Positions 33,622 to 42,595 of a stretch of 64,000 bases of DNA are shown here, piece after piece (the first letter of the stretch is position 1; the number at the start of each line of letters is the position of its first letter). The translations under genes and the position numbers were made by a program. Origin of the DNA: Agrococcus baldri (GTDB lineage: Bacteria > Actinomycetota > Actinomycetes > Actinomycetales > Microbacteriaceae); the NCBI GenBank assembly GCA_900114805.1, contig FOZN01000002.1:682001-746000 (forward strand), read 5' to 3'. The notes beneath the pieces are model-generated. The model searched no databases. It was not told where the DNA came from and saw nothing but the letters and a program-made list of their open reading frames with translations.

Positions 33622-36600
33622 TGGCGAGCGCCGAGCAGCTTCGCGAACTGATCAAGGCGGCCCCAGAGTCCCTCGACAGCCTGCTTTCGCTGCTGCACGA
33701 GGGTCTCGGCTGGCCGCTCTATGGCACGCCCCTAGAGCCGGAGGATGTGCTCATTGACTGGAGCCCCGAGGAGTTGCACCTCGACCCAGATCACGTTGCC
33801 CGACTCTCCCGCATCTCGCAGATCCCGCCGCTGACGGCGAAGCAGAACTTTGGCGCGTTCTACCTGCGGTTCGAGGGCGGCCAACTGCCGATTGGAGCTG
33901 TGCGGCGCCTGGTGCAGCGGCTCGTCACGAGCAAGCGCGGAAGGACGGGCGGGAAGACGCCGACCTGGAAGCTCGACGACATCCTGTTCTTCTGCCTCGC
34001 CGCCGGTGACGAGGCGGTTATCCACGTCGTCAACTTTCGGGAGCGGAACGGCAAGCGGCTGCTCCGAGTGCTGACCTGGAACGGGAATCCGACCGAGGCC
34101 CGACTGAGGCTCCTCGCGCAGCGCACGCTTTCCGAGTTGGCTTGGGTCGACGACCAGGGGCCGCGGCTCATCGTCGAGCCGGATCAGGCGACGGGATTTG
34201 CGGCTTATCGCGAGGGTATCCGCAGCGCGAAGACCCTCTCGAAGCGCATGGCAGAAGTCGCCCAGGACGTCCGCGATGAGGTGAAATCGCTGCTCGCGGT
34301 CGAGACCGAGGCAGGCCCGATGAAGTCGCTGTTCCGCGACGTTAAGGAGCGTCTGATCGGGGACATCACCGAGCCACGCTTCGCGGACGTGTACGCGCAG
34401 ACGATGGTCTACGGACTGCTCACCGCCCGGATTGCGCACCCCGATGACTTCAAGGCGGAGCGTTCGCTCGCGGCAATGAAGTTCGACAACCAGTTCCTCG
34501 ACGCGATCCACTCGCGCTTCCGGGACGAGGCGGACGGTGTGCTCGATATCGACGAACTCGGGCTCGCGGACCTTGCCGAGGAGCTCGCCACGACGAACGT
34601 CGACGAGCTGCTCGCCGACTTCGGCGCGGACAACCAGCGCGACGACCCGGTGGTCTACTTCTACGAGGAGTTCCTCGCCCAGTACGACCCGGATCAACGC
34701 CGAGACCTCGGGGCGTTTTACACGCCGAAGCCGGTGGTCCGGTACATCGTCAAAACCGTCGATGACGCGCTCAAGTCGTTCGGTCTCCCGCTCGGTGTCG
34801 CCGACCCGACCACCTGGGCCGACTACGTCAAGACCCACCCGGGCATCGAGATCCCAGCGAACGTCAGCCCGAGTGACGCGGTCGTGTCGATGTTCGACCC
34901 TGCGAACGGCACCGGCACCTTCCTCGTCGAGTGGATCGAACAGGCGAAGAAGAACGCGGGCGCCGCGGCCGTCGAGACGGCGCTGCGTCATGCATCCGCC
35001 GTCGAGATCTCGCTCGCCTCGTATGCGGTCAGCCACCTCAAGGTGTCACTCGAGCTTCCAACCGACCTGCGTGAAGAGTTCCGCCTGCCGATTTTCCTCG
35101 GCGACACCCTCGGTGCGCGTCGCGCGACCGGACTCGAAGGACTCGACGACCCGATCGGTCACGAGGGACTCCTCGCGAATCAGGTGAAATATGACCGGCA
35201 TCACACGGTCCTCATCGGCAACCCGCCTTACGATCGTGACGCGAGCAGCAAGGCTGGCTACATCACCGCACCGGTACAGACCGGCAAGCGGTCGCTCTTC
35301 GACGACATCCTCGACGACGCCAAGGCACACGTAATCTTCAGCCACACGAAGAGCCTCAACGACCTCTACGTCTACTTCTGGCGCTGGGCGATCTGGAAGG
35401 TCATGGAGCAGAACGACGGACCTGCGGTCGTCGCGATGATCACGTCGTCGTCGTGGCTCACCGGTCCGGGATTTCTCGGGCTCAGACGTTTGGTGCGCGA
35501 GGTCGCCGACGACATCACGGTGCTCGACCTTGGCGGAGCGGGACGTGGCGCCCGCAAGGAAGAGAACATCTTCGACATTCAGACCCCGGTCGCGATCGTC
35601 ACGCTGACGCGGAAGGGCAAAGCGGTGCGGTCGGAGCCCGCGACCGCTCGGTATCACCGAATCCACGGGACGCGGCATGAGAAGCTCGTTGCGCTTGCCG
35701 CGCTCACCAGCGGCAAGACGGTTGAGTGGACAGCACTCGACCCGGAGTGGTTCGCAGCACTTGCGCCACCGACTGGTGACGCGAGTTGGTTGGACTTCAC
35801 GGCGGTCGCTGACCTCTTCCCGTGGCAGCAGCCAGGATGCCAGTTTGGGCGCACTTCCCCTGTCGGGCCGAGCAGAGAGGTTCTCGAACGCCGATGGGAG
35901 CGGTTCGTCTCGACGAAGGACGCCGCCGACCGCGCGAAGTGTTTCAACGCCTCGAGCACTGGGCGGAACATCAACACGAAGGTTTCGGGACTCCCCAAGC
36001 TCGTCGACGAGCCCGTCGGCGCGGCACACCAGCCGGTCGTCCGCTACGGCTACCGATCCTTTGACCGCCAGTGGGCCTTCGATGATGCACGGTGGGCGAA
36101 GACAGAGAGCCCGTCGCTGTGGTGGTCTGTAGCCCCGAAGCAGATCTTCATGACCGCGATGATGACGAACAAGCTCGGCCCTGGCCCCGCGGCGACCCTG
36201 TCGACCGGGGTTCCCGACTTTCACTACTTCGCTGGCCGCGGAGGCAAGGACGTGATCCCGCTATATCGCGACGGGAAGGGGACTCCGAACGTTGACGCCG
36301 CGCTGCTCGAGAGCATCACGAGGGCTCATCGGAAGGCGGATCGCTCGGCAGCAGCAGTCACGCCCGAGCGGCTCTTCGCCTACACGTTCGCAATGCTCGC
36401 CGGCACGGACTACACGGCACGTTGGCACGACGAGCTCGAAACCCCCGGCCCGCGCATTCCGGCGACGGCCGACCCGACGCTGTTCGCAGAGTTCGCCGAC
36501 CTTGGCGAAAAGTTGATTGCCCTCCAGACGTTCGGCGAACGATTCGCGACAGAGCCGCTTGACCTCGGCGGCGTCGCCTGGGACGGGGAGCCCAGTCGCC

Positions 36601-37010
36601 TCCCTGAGGCTAAGTCTGACCTTCTGTACGACCCGAAGGGCGGCGCACTACGCGTCGCGGACGGCAGGCTCATCGGTGTCCCGCCGGAGGTCTATTACTT
36701 CGCCGTCAGCGGCATGGTGGTCATTCCGAAGTGGCTCGGTTACCGCATGGCGAAGGCATCCGGTCGGGCTGCGTCGAGCGAGTCCCCGTTGGACAAAATT
36801 CGTCCAACGACCTGGCTGCCGGAGTGGAGTCAGGAGCTGCGTGAGATCGTCGCCGCCATCCGGGACACGCTTGCTCTGCAGCTTGACGGGATTGCGCTCC
36901 TTGACCGTGTCATGGCCGGTCCCCTGATCGCCGCCTCAGAGCTTCCGCAACCGCCGGCCTGGATGCGCCAGCCCCCCAAGAATAAGAACGACGACGGTGC
37001 GCTCTTCTAA
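33621..37010 (+). CDS. Adenine-specific DNA methyltransferase/restriction protein (type ISP-like)
   Basis: A 1129-residue protein. An N-terminal part of about 350 residues (LTAKQNFGAFYLRF, WKLDDILFFCLAAGDE) precedes a class-gamma amino-methyltransferase. AYTP-like DLGAFYTPKPVVRYIVK lies near 370, the AdoMet motif DPANGTGTFLVEW begins at 426, and catalytic NPPYD at 534-538. The long C-terminal part (LFAYTFAMLAGTDYTARWHD, VYYFAVSGMVVIPKWLGYRM) matches the target-recognition region of type ISP/Eco57I-like enzymes. It would mark host DNA at N6-adenine. Coupled to the helicase, it looks like a two-gene modification-dependent defence module. The ATG at 33621 overlaps the helicase stop; GTG 33618 directly before it is an alternative. 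Confidence 0.88.
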   Translation: MASAEQLRELIKAAPESLDSLLSLLHEGLGWPLYGTPLEPEDVLIDWSPEELHLDPDHVARLSRISQIPPLTAKQNFGAFYLRFEGGQLPIGAVRRLVQRLVTSKRGRTGGKTPTWKLDDILFFCLAAGDEAVIHVVNFRERNGKRLLRVLTWNGNPTEARLRLLAQRTLSELAWVDDQGPRLIVEPDQATGFAAYREGIRSAKTLSKRMAEVAQDVRDEVKSLLAVETEAGPMKSLFRDVKERLIGDITEPRFADVYAQTMVYGLLTARIAHPDDFKAERSLAAMKFDNQFLDAIHSRFRDEADGVLDIDELGLADLAEELATTNVDELLADFGADNQRDDPVVYFYEEFLAQYDPDQRRDLGAFYTPKPVVRYIVKTVDDALKSFGLPLGVADPTTWADYVKTHPGIEIPANVSPSDAVVSMFDPANGTGTFLVEWIEQAKKNAGAAAVETALRHASAVEISLASYAVSHLKVSLELPTDLREEFRLPIFLGDTLGARRATGLEGLDDPIGHEGLLANQVKYDRHHTVLIGNPPYDRDASSKAGYITAPVQTGKRSLFDDILDDAKAHVIFSHTKSLNDLYVYFWRWAIWKVMEQNDGPAVVAMITSSSWLTGPGFLGLRRLVREVADDITVLDLGGAGRGARKEENIFDIQTPVAIVTLTRKGKAVRSEPATARYHRIHGTRHEKLVALAALTSGKTVEWTALDPEWFAALAPPTGDASWLDFTAVADLFPWQQPGCQFGRTSPVGPSREVLERRWERFVSTKDAADRAKCFNASSTGRNINTKVSGLPKLVDEPVGAAHQPVVRYGYRSFDRQWAFDDARWAKTESPSLWWSVAPKQIFMTAMMTNKLGPGPAATLSTGVPDFHYFAGRGGKDVIPLYRDGKGTPNVDAALLESITRAHRKADRSAAAVTPERLFAYTFAMLAGTDYTARWHDELETPGPRIPATADPTLFAEFADLGEKLIALQTFGERFATEPLDLGGVAWDGEPSRLPEAKSDLLYDPKGGALRVADGRLIGVPPEVYYFAVSGMVVIPKWLGYRMAKASGRAASSESPLDKIRPTTWLPEWSQELREIVAAIRDTLALQLDGIALLDRVMAGPLIAASELPQPPAWMRQPPKNKNDDGALF

Positions 37011-37278
37011 AGAAGGGTCTCGCTGGCTGCCGGAAGGCACAGTGGCAGTACACGCTCAATGAGGCGCCACGGCAGGTGCTCGTCGAGATCGACGCCTACC
37101 CTCGACTCAGCGTTCGTCGACTTCATCGTCCACATTCGCCTTGCCCGGCAGAACGTGCTCACAGGGGATCGCGTCCGCCGTGTCGAAAAGATCTCCTTAC
37201 TCGCAAGGCTTGGGCAAGCGGAAGCGGTATATGAAGAGTTCCGACCGACGTCGGGACCCGGCTCGCTGCGCACCGTCG
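37011..37278 (+). other. 268-base gap with decayed coding signal
   Basis: No intact gene is seen. Two plus-strand frames each carry a protein-like piece: KAQWQYTLNEAPRQVLVEID (about 37050-37110) and, in another frame, FIVHIRLARQNVLTGDRVRR followed by KISLLARLGQAEAVYEEF (about 37125-37245). A frameshift between them would join a short ORF, so this may be a decayed small gene of the island. I could not assign a family. Confidence 0.25.
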
Positions 37279-37971
37279 ATGGCTGAAACTGAGGTTGTCA
37301 GCCGCCTCGACCAGAATGTTCCAATGGACCTGCTGCAGTCGCTGGACGCATATCGACACGAGGCCTCGTGGGCGGTGTGGAAGACCGACGACGCGGGCGA
37401 CGTCGTTGGTGATCCCGAGTTCCCCCTCGAGGCAGCCACCGAAGCCGCCCACGGTCGAGCGATGATCGTGGCGCTGAATCCCGGGGGCATCCCGTCGGCC
37501 GAGCACCCGGTGACGCCGGACTGGTCAAACTTTCACAGCCCGAACAGCCGCCACAACGACATCTTCCTTGCGCACGCATTCGTGGGAACTCCGTTTTGGG
37601 GCGCGTATATGACAGACCTGCACCCGCAATTGGTGGAGCCGAACTCGACGCTTGTGCGTCCCGAGCAGGAAGAGGCCCTGCGTTCGGTGCAGTCGCTGAT
37701 CGCTCAGGCCCGGTTGCTGCAGTCCGTGGGGACGATCATCTGCCTCGGAGGAAAGAGCCTCCGGTCGATCTCGGCGTATGCCGACCTCATCGAGCGCGAG
37801 ACCGGAATCCGCTCGATCGTCGGTGTCCCTCACTATTCGCGCTCGAACGCGAATGTCCACAAGCACGACGCCGAGCGCTACCGTCGGCTGGTGCATGAGG
37901 CGCTGGGACTGGTGACGGAGGAGGTCGAGAGCGGTCCAGAGTCATCGGGCAAGACCCGATCGACGAAATGA
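37279..37971 (+). CDS. Possible UDG-fold/DUF1643-like protein
   Basis: A 230-residue soluble protein. The pattern is MIVALNPGGIPS (near residue 60), NDIFLAHAFVGTPFWGAYMT (near 94), TIICLGGKSLRS (near 153) and GVPHYSRSNANVHKHDAE (near 178). An NPG-type loop early and a VPHYS-type loop late are the layout of the uracil-DNA-glycosylase superfamily, and also of DUF1643, which shares part of this pattern. If real, it would bind or excise modified bases, which fits a gene just downstream of a helicase-methyltransferase pair. Assignment is tentative. Alternative start ATG 37324 is possible. Confidence 0.5.
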   Translation: MAETEVVSRLDQNVPMDLLQSLDAYRHEASWAVWKTDDAGDVVGDPEFPLEAATEAAHGRAMIVALNPGGIPSAEHPVTPDWSNFHSPNSRHNDIFLAHAFVGTPFWGAYMTDLHPQLVEPNSTLVRPEQEEALRSVQSLIAQARLLQSVGTIICLGGKSLRSISAYADLIERETGIRSIVGVPHYSRSNANVHKHDAERYRRLVHEALGLVTEEVESGPESSGKTRSTK

Positions 37972-38023
37972 GGGATGGTGGCACGATGAACCTGCATCGA
38001 AGCATCGCCAGAAGGGTGAGCAT

Positions 38024-38392
38024 ATGACGCGCGGACGGAGCCCGTGGAGTGTTCCTGCGAGGAGCCGAGAAGACGATGACTCATGGAGCTTCTCGTTCAC
38101 CCGCGAGTCCGAGGCGATGGACATGTTCGCCATCCCGCTCGACCGAACAGAAGCGCTCGCCGCCGCTCTCGGCATGGCGACGGACGTGGCCGTCGATCAG
38201 TTGGAGAATAGGAAGGCAGAGCCGATGCTGGTCGAGGCATGGCAGGCGCTAGTGGGCACCGATCGCGACCGCGGCATCACTCGCCTCGAAGAGGCGGGGC
38301 TGGCCCCGCGATCCGCCGGCTCTTGGGCTCCATTCGGCGACTACGGCGTGTACGTTCCTCCGAGCGACGACGTTGCTCCGGTGATTCGGTAA
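38024..38392 (+). CDS. Hypothetical protein, 122 residues
   Basis: A small acidic soluble protein (SREDDDSWSFSFTRESEAMD, FAIPLDRTEALAAALGMATD, FGDYGVYVPPSDDVAPVIR). It has no signal peptide, membrane segment or metal motif and I do not recognise it. AAGGGTGAG lies upstream of the ATG. Its stop is 3 bases from the stop of the convergent sigma-factor gene, leaving no room for a terminator between them. It marks the right end of the island-like stretch. Confidence 0.45.
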   Translation: MTRGRSPWSVPARSREDDDSWSFSFTRESEAMDMFAIPLDRTEALAAALGMATDVAVDQLENRKAEPMLVEAWQALVGTDRDRGITRLEEAGLAPRSAGSWAPFGDYGVYVPPSDDVAPVIR

Positions 38393-38395
38393 GGC

Positions 38396-39337
38396 TCAAG
38401 TCGGCGGCTCGGCCTGCGCGTCGCGAGGCGAGGCCGAGCCCGCTTCGCGAAGCAGTGTCCACGCATCCGCCACCGGGCCGAGGTGCTGCAGTTTGTCGGG
38501 GTTGAGGACGATGCGCACGGCGGTGATGACACCGCCAGCGACGTCGAAGCCCCAGCTCGAGAGCACGCGGCCGTCGCGGTCGCGGAAAATCGCGCCGGGG
38601 CGCCCGTTGATGCGCTGCGGCTCCAGGGCGCAGCCTGCGGCGATGAACGCCGGGGCCATCTGCGCGAGCTTCTCGACCATGCGGTCGGCGCCCCACGTGC
38701 CGCGACCCCAGACGGGAGCCTTGCCGCCGCCGTCGGCCGGCATCACCGCATCCGCCGCCAGCATCGACCGCATGCCCTCGACGTCGCCATCCTGCATCGC
38801 CGACAGGAACCGGGCCGTGAGCGCTTCTGCCTCACGCGCATCCGCCTCGAGTCTCGTGCGTCCGTCGTCCATGTGCCGACGGGCGCGAGCGGCGAGCTGC
38901 CGGCACGCGGCCTCGGAGCGGTCGAGGGTCTCGGCGATCGCGGCGAAGTCAAACGCGAACACCTCGTGCAGCACGAACGCGGCGCGCTCGAGCGGGCTCA
39001 GCCGCTCGAGCAGCAGCAGCGACGCCGTGGTGAGCGAGTCGGCGAGCTCCGCCGCCTGCTGCGGGTCGCTGTAGGGGTCGTCGAGCAGCGGCTCGGGCAG
39101 CCACTCGCCCACGTACTCCTCGCGCCGCACGCGCGCCGAGCGCAGCACGTCGATCGACACTCGCGTGACGATCGCCGCCAGGTACGACTTCAGCGACGCC
39201 GGCCGCTCGTCGCTCGCGTCGAAGCGCAGCCAGGTCTCCTGCACCGCATCCTCGGCCTCGGTCACGCTGCCGAGGATGCGGTAGGCGATCGAGAAGAGCA
39301 GCGGCCGCAGCCGCTCGAACTCCGTGGCCTCACTCAT
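38396..39337 (-). CDS. ECF sigma factor, SigJ type with SnoaL-like tail
   Basis: A 313-residue extracytoplasmic-function sigma factor. Region 2 is LLFSIAYRILGSVTEAEDAV and QETWLRFD; region 4 is LSPLERAAFVLHEVFAFDFA with IAETLDRSEAACRQLAARAR. From about residue 190 an NTF2/SnoaL-like domain follows (LTARFLSAMQDGDVEGMRSM, LAADAVMPADGGGKAPVWGR, INGRPGAIFRDRDGRVLSSW), which defines the SigJ group (ECF41). In ECF41 factors this tail tunes sigma activity, with no separate anti-sigma. ECF41 genes are usually next to a carboxymuconolactone decarboxylase, oxidoreductase or epimerase-like gene; here the partner is the broken oxidoreductase gene that overlaps its start (ATGA). Confidence 0.88.
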   Translation of the reverse strand: MSEATEFERLRPLLFSIAYRILGSVTEAEDAVQETWLRFDASDERPASLKSYLAAIVTRVSIDVLRSARVRREEYVGEWLPEPLLDDPYSDPQQAAELADSLTTASLLLLERLSPLERAAFVLHEVFAFDFAAIAETLDRSEAACRQLAARARRHMDDGRTRLEADAREAEALTARFLSAMQDGDVEGMRSMLAADAVMPADGGGKAPVWGRGTWGADRMVEKLAQMAPAFIAAGCALEPQRINGRPGAIFRDRDGRVLSSWGFDVAGGVITAVRIVLNPDKLQHLGPVADAWTLLREAGSASPRDAQAEPPT

Positions 39338-40254
39338 GCGGCGTCCTCCGCGAAGCCCTGCCGCCACGACGGGTGGCTCGGCTGCCAGCCCAGCTGCCGC
39401 TTCGCCTTCGCGTTCGAGAAGCCGCGGCCCTCGGTCATCATCAGCACGCCGGCGCTGCCCGCGAACGGGCGCGCCAGCCAGGCGGGCATGCGCGGCGGCG
39501 GCTTGGCGCCCGCGACCTGCGCGAGGTGCGGCAGCCAGTCGTGCACGGGGGCCGGCTCGTCGTCGACGACGTTGAACGCGCCCTGCGCGCGCTGCTCGAT
39601 CGCCAGCACCGTCGCGCTCGCCGCGTCGTCGAGATGCAACCAGGAGGTGTGACCGGCACCGCCGCCGACCACCGGGAACTGCCGCTTGCGCACCGGCTCG
39701 GCGAGGATCTCGGTCGCGCCCGGCCGGTAGAGCCAGCCGTAGCGCAGCGCCGCCCCGCCGGCCTCGACCACGAGCCGCTCGAGCCTGACGACCGCTGCCA
39801 TGACCGGCTCGGCCGCCGTGCCTGCCATCGGGTCGAGTCCCTCGCTCTCGGTCTTCACCCATCCGCCCTCTCGGATGCCGTTCCAGGCGCCTTAGCTCTG
39901 CGCCACCACATGCGGCACGCCCGATGCTCGCACAGCGGCGAGCAGGTGGTCGAGCCCTTCCGTGCGCAGCCGGTTGGTCTGCGCGAAGGCGCGGTCGAGG
40001 TGCTTCATGTCGATCGCGCCGATCGATGTCATCTGGTGGACGACCGCGTCGGACTCGGCGGCCGCGACCGCCTCGCCCACCTGGGCGGCATCGAGGCCGT
40101 CCATCACCACGGCCGTCGCACCGAGGCCTTCGAGCAGCGCCACCTTCGCCGGGTCGGTCGTCGTCGCCGTCACCTGGTGGCCGCGCGCGACCAGCTGCGG
40201 CACCAGCCGCCGCCCGACCGCGCCGGATCCGCCTGCCACGAACACTCGCATCAT
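39334..40254 (-). pseudogene. NAD-binding epimerase/dehydratase broken by in-frame TAA
   Basis: One 307-codon frame from ATG 40254 (AAGGAG four bases upstream) to 39334 matches an NAD(P)-binding atypical SDR. The N-terminal part is MMRVFVAGGSGAVGRRLVPQ; the C-terminal part includes GATEILAEPVRKRQFPVVGG and GHTSWLHLDDAASATVLAIE. Codon 121 is TAA (39892-39894) in the run VVAQS-stop-GAWNG, where relatives have an aromatic residue; a single TAC or TAT to TAA change explains it. The frame is otherwise intact, so the mutation is recent or the stop is read through. A C-terminal fragment could restart at a downstream ATG (39858). The gene is the usual partner of the ECF41 sigma factor. Confidence 0.8.
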
Positions 40255-40423
40255 CGCTCTCCTTCTCGTCGGGGCCGCGGGGTGCGGCTCCCTCGTGCAC
40301 GTGACGAGATCGGGGAGTGGGATGTGACACGGGCGTGTCTGCCGCGTGCCTGTCTGTGCGGTGGACGCATCCGCCTGCATTGCTTTCGAGCACGACAGGA
40401 TGGAGCGGAGACGGGAGGTCGCG

Positions 40424-41416
40424 ATGCAGGCGATGCAGTTCGAGGTCGACGGGCCGTTGGGGTGGGCGGATGCGTCAGAGCCGGTGGCGGGGACGGGTGA
40501 GGTGGTCGTCGAGGTCGTCGCGGCCGCGGTGAACCGCGCCGATCTGCTGCAGCGATCCGGCAAGTACCCGCCGCCCGCGGGGGAGTCGGAGGTGCTCGGG
40601 TTGGAGTGCTCGGGCACGATCGTCGCGCTCGGCGCCGGGGTTGCGGACGGCGTCGAGGGCTGGGCGGTGGGCGACCAGGTGTGCGCGCTGCTGGCCGGCG
40701 GCGGCTACGCCGAGCGGGTGGCGGTGCCGGCGACGCAGCTGCTGCCGGTGCCGGAGGGCGTCTCGCTGGCCGATGCGGCCGCGCTGCCGGAGGCGGTGTG
40801 CACGGTGTGGAGCGCGATCCGCGACCTGCCGGAGCCGGAGGAGGGCGAGCTGGCGCTCGTGCACGGCGGCTCCGGCGGCATGGGCACGATGGCGATCCAG
40901 CTGCTGCGGGCGCTCGGGTGGCGGGTCGCGGCGACGGCGAGTGCACGGCACCGTGAGCTGTGCGCGTCGCTCGGGGCGGAGATCGTGATCGAGTATCGCG
41001 CCGAGGACTTCGTGGACGTCGTCAAGGGTGCGACCGAGGGCCGCGGTGCCGGCTTCGTGCTCGACGTGATCGGTGCGTCCTATCTCGACCGGAACCTGGA
41101 GGCGCTCGCGCTCGATGGCGCGATGACCGTCATCGCCGTGCAGGGCGGCTCGAAGGCCGAGGTCGACCTGCGCCGCCTGATGCAGCGCCGCGTGACGATG
41201 CGCGCGATGACGCTGCGCGCTCGGCCTCGCACTGGCGGCCGCGGCTCGAAGGCGGAGGTCGTGCGCCAGGTGCGCGAGACCGTCTGGCCGCTCATCGCCG
41301 CGGGAGCGGTGCGGCCGGTGATCGGGGCTCGCGTGCCGCTGGTCGAGGCCGAGCGGGCGCACGAGCTGATGGGATCGCCGGAGGCTCCGGGAGGGAAGCT
41401 GCTGCTGGTGCGGTGA
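40424..41416 (+). CDS. NADPH:quinone oxidoreductase (PIG3/zinc-independent MDR)
   Basis: A 330-residue medium-chain dehydrogenase/reductase. NRADLLQRSGKYPPPAGESE near residue 38 and LGLECSGTIVALG are typical of the PIG3/quinone-reductase group. ALVHGGSGGMGTMAIQLLRA near 146 is the NADPH-binding Rossmann motif, and GSKAEVDLRRLMQRRVTMRA near 245 is a PIG3 mark. There are no zinc-binding cysteine clusters. It should reduce quinones or related electrophiles by one- or two-electron transfer. GGGAGG lies five bases before the ATG at 40424. It stands alone, divergent from the sigma-factor pair. Confidence 0.88.
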   Translation: MQAMQFEVDGPLGWADASEPVAGTGEVVVEVVAAAVNRADLLQRSGKYPPPAGESEVLGLECSGTIVALGAGVADGVEGWAVGDQVCALLAGGGYAERVAVPATQLLPVPEGVSLADAAALPEAVCTVWSAIRDLPEPEEGELALVHGGSGGMGTMAIQLLRALGWRVAATASARHRELCASLGAEIVIEYRAEDFVDVVKGATEGRGAGFVLDVIGASYLDRNLEALALDGAMTVIAVQGGSKAEVDLRRLMQRRVTMRAMTLRARPRTGGRGSKAEVVRQVRETVWPLIAAGAVRPVIGARVPLVEAERAHELMGSPEAPGGKLLLVR

Positions 41417-41581
41417 GCGAGACGCCTCCGAGGTGAGGCGCGACGCGACGCCCGTGGCCGGCGTCGTGGACACATCCGTGGGCACGGCATCAGCGCCGCG
41501 TGTGAGTCTCCTCCGCATCGCGTCACGCGCGCCCCGACGGTCGTAGGCTTCCAGCCCAGTGCAACGTGAGGAGCGATACCC

Positions 41582-42520
41582 ATGGCCGACCAGAGCAGCG
41601 CGAACGCCGACGACGCGAACCGCGAGCGCACCGACCAGTTGACCTTCCAGGATCCCGCCACGCGGTACCCCGTCATCTCCCCGCCTGAGCAAGACCAGCC
41701 TGAGCCCGGCCTCGACGAGAAGCTGCAGCCGAAGGCCGACCGCGGCGAGTTCTCCTACCGCGGCACCGGCAGGCTCGAGGGCCGCAAGGCGCTGATCACC
41801 GGCGGCGACTCCGGCATCGGCTCGGCGGTCGCCATCGCCTTCGCGCGCGAGGGCGCCGACGTCGCGATCAACTACCTGCCGCAGGAGGAGCCCGACGCGC
41901 ATGACGTCAAGCGCATCGTCGAGGAGTGCGGCCGCACCGCCGTGCTGCTGCCGGGCGACCTCACCGACAAGGCGTTCTGCGAGTCGTTGGTGACGGATGC
42001 GGTGGCCGGCCTGGGCGGGCTCGACATCCTGGTCAACAACGCAGGCAAGCAGATCGCGGCGAAGAGCCTCGAGGAGCTGCCCGACGAGCAGCTGGTGGAG
42101 ACCTACGCCGTGAACGTGCTGGCGATGTTCCGCATCACGAAGGCGGCGCTGCGGCACCTGCAGCCGGGCTCGACGATCATCAACACGACGTCGATCGTGG
42201 CCTACATGCCGCCGGAGGTGCTGGTGGACTACGCGTCGACGAAGGCGGCGATCAACAACTTCACGAAGAGCATGGGCCAGCAGCTCGCGCCGAAGGGCAT
42301 CCGCGTCAACGCCGTCGCTCCCGGACCGATCTGGACCCCGCTGCAGCCCACCGACGGGCAGCCGAAGGAGGAGCTGCCGAAGTTCGGGCAGTCGACACCG
42401 CTCGGCCGCGCCGGCCAGCCCACCGAGCTGGCGCCCGCCTACGTCTTCCTCGCCTCGCCGGAGTCGAGCTACGTGATCGGCGAGACGCTCAACGTGAACG
42501 GCGGCATGCCGACGCCCTGA
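41582..42520 (+). CDS. SDR oxidoreductase, general-stress YghA/YdaD type
   Basis: A 312-residue short-chain dehydrogenase. The first 55 residues (TDQLTFQDPATRYPVISPPE, then QPEPGLDEKLQPKADRGE) are the N-terminal extension of the stress-associated YghA/YdaD/YhxC group. TGGDSGIGSAVAIAFAREGA is the NAD(P) site, ILVNNAGKQIAA near 145 the structural NNAG, and VDYASTKAAINNF near 212 the YxxxK catalytic pair. Substrate unknown; relatives are induced by general stress. GAGGAG lies eight bases before the ATG. Single-gene unit. Confidence 0.88.
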   Translation: MADQSSANADDANRERTDQLTFQDPATRYPVISPPEQDQPEPGLDEKLQPKADRGEFSYRGTGRLEGRKALITGGDSGIGSAVAIAFAREGADVAINYLPQEEPDAHDVKRIVEECGRTAVLLPGDLTDKAFCESLVTDAVAGLGGLDILVNNAGKQIAAKSLEELPDEQLVETYAVNVLAMFRITKAALRHLQPGSTIINTTSIVAYMPPEVLVDYASTKAAINNFTKSMGQQLAPKGIRVNAVAPGPIWTPLQPTDGQPKEELPKFGQSTPLGRAGQPTELAPAYVFLASPESSYVIGETLNVNGGMPTP

Positions 42521-42595
42521 CCCCCGCCGCGGACAGGCGCAGTGCGTTAGTCATGGATACCGTGTTCTCGCGCCGAGTTGTCCGGGCGTGTGCCG

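Noticed and set aside
30535-37010. DISARM or BREX system
   Set aside because: The helicase and methyltransferase alone are not enough; the core partners drmA/drmB or brxC/pglZ are absent from the neighbourhood.
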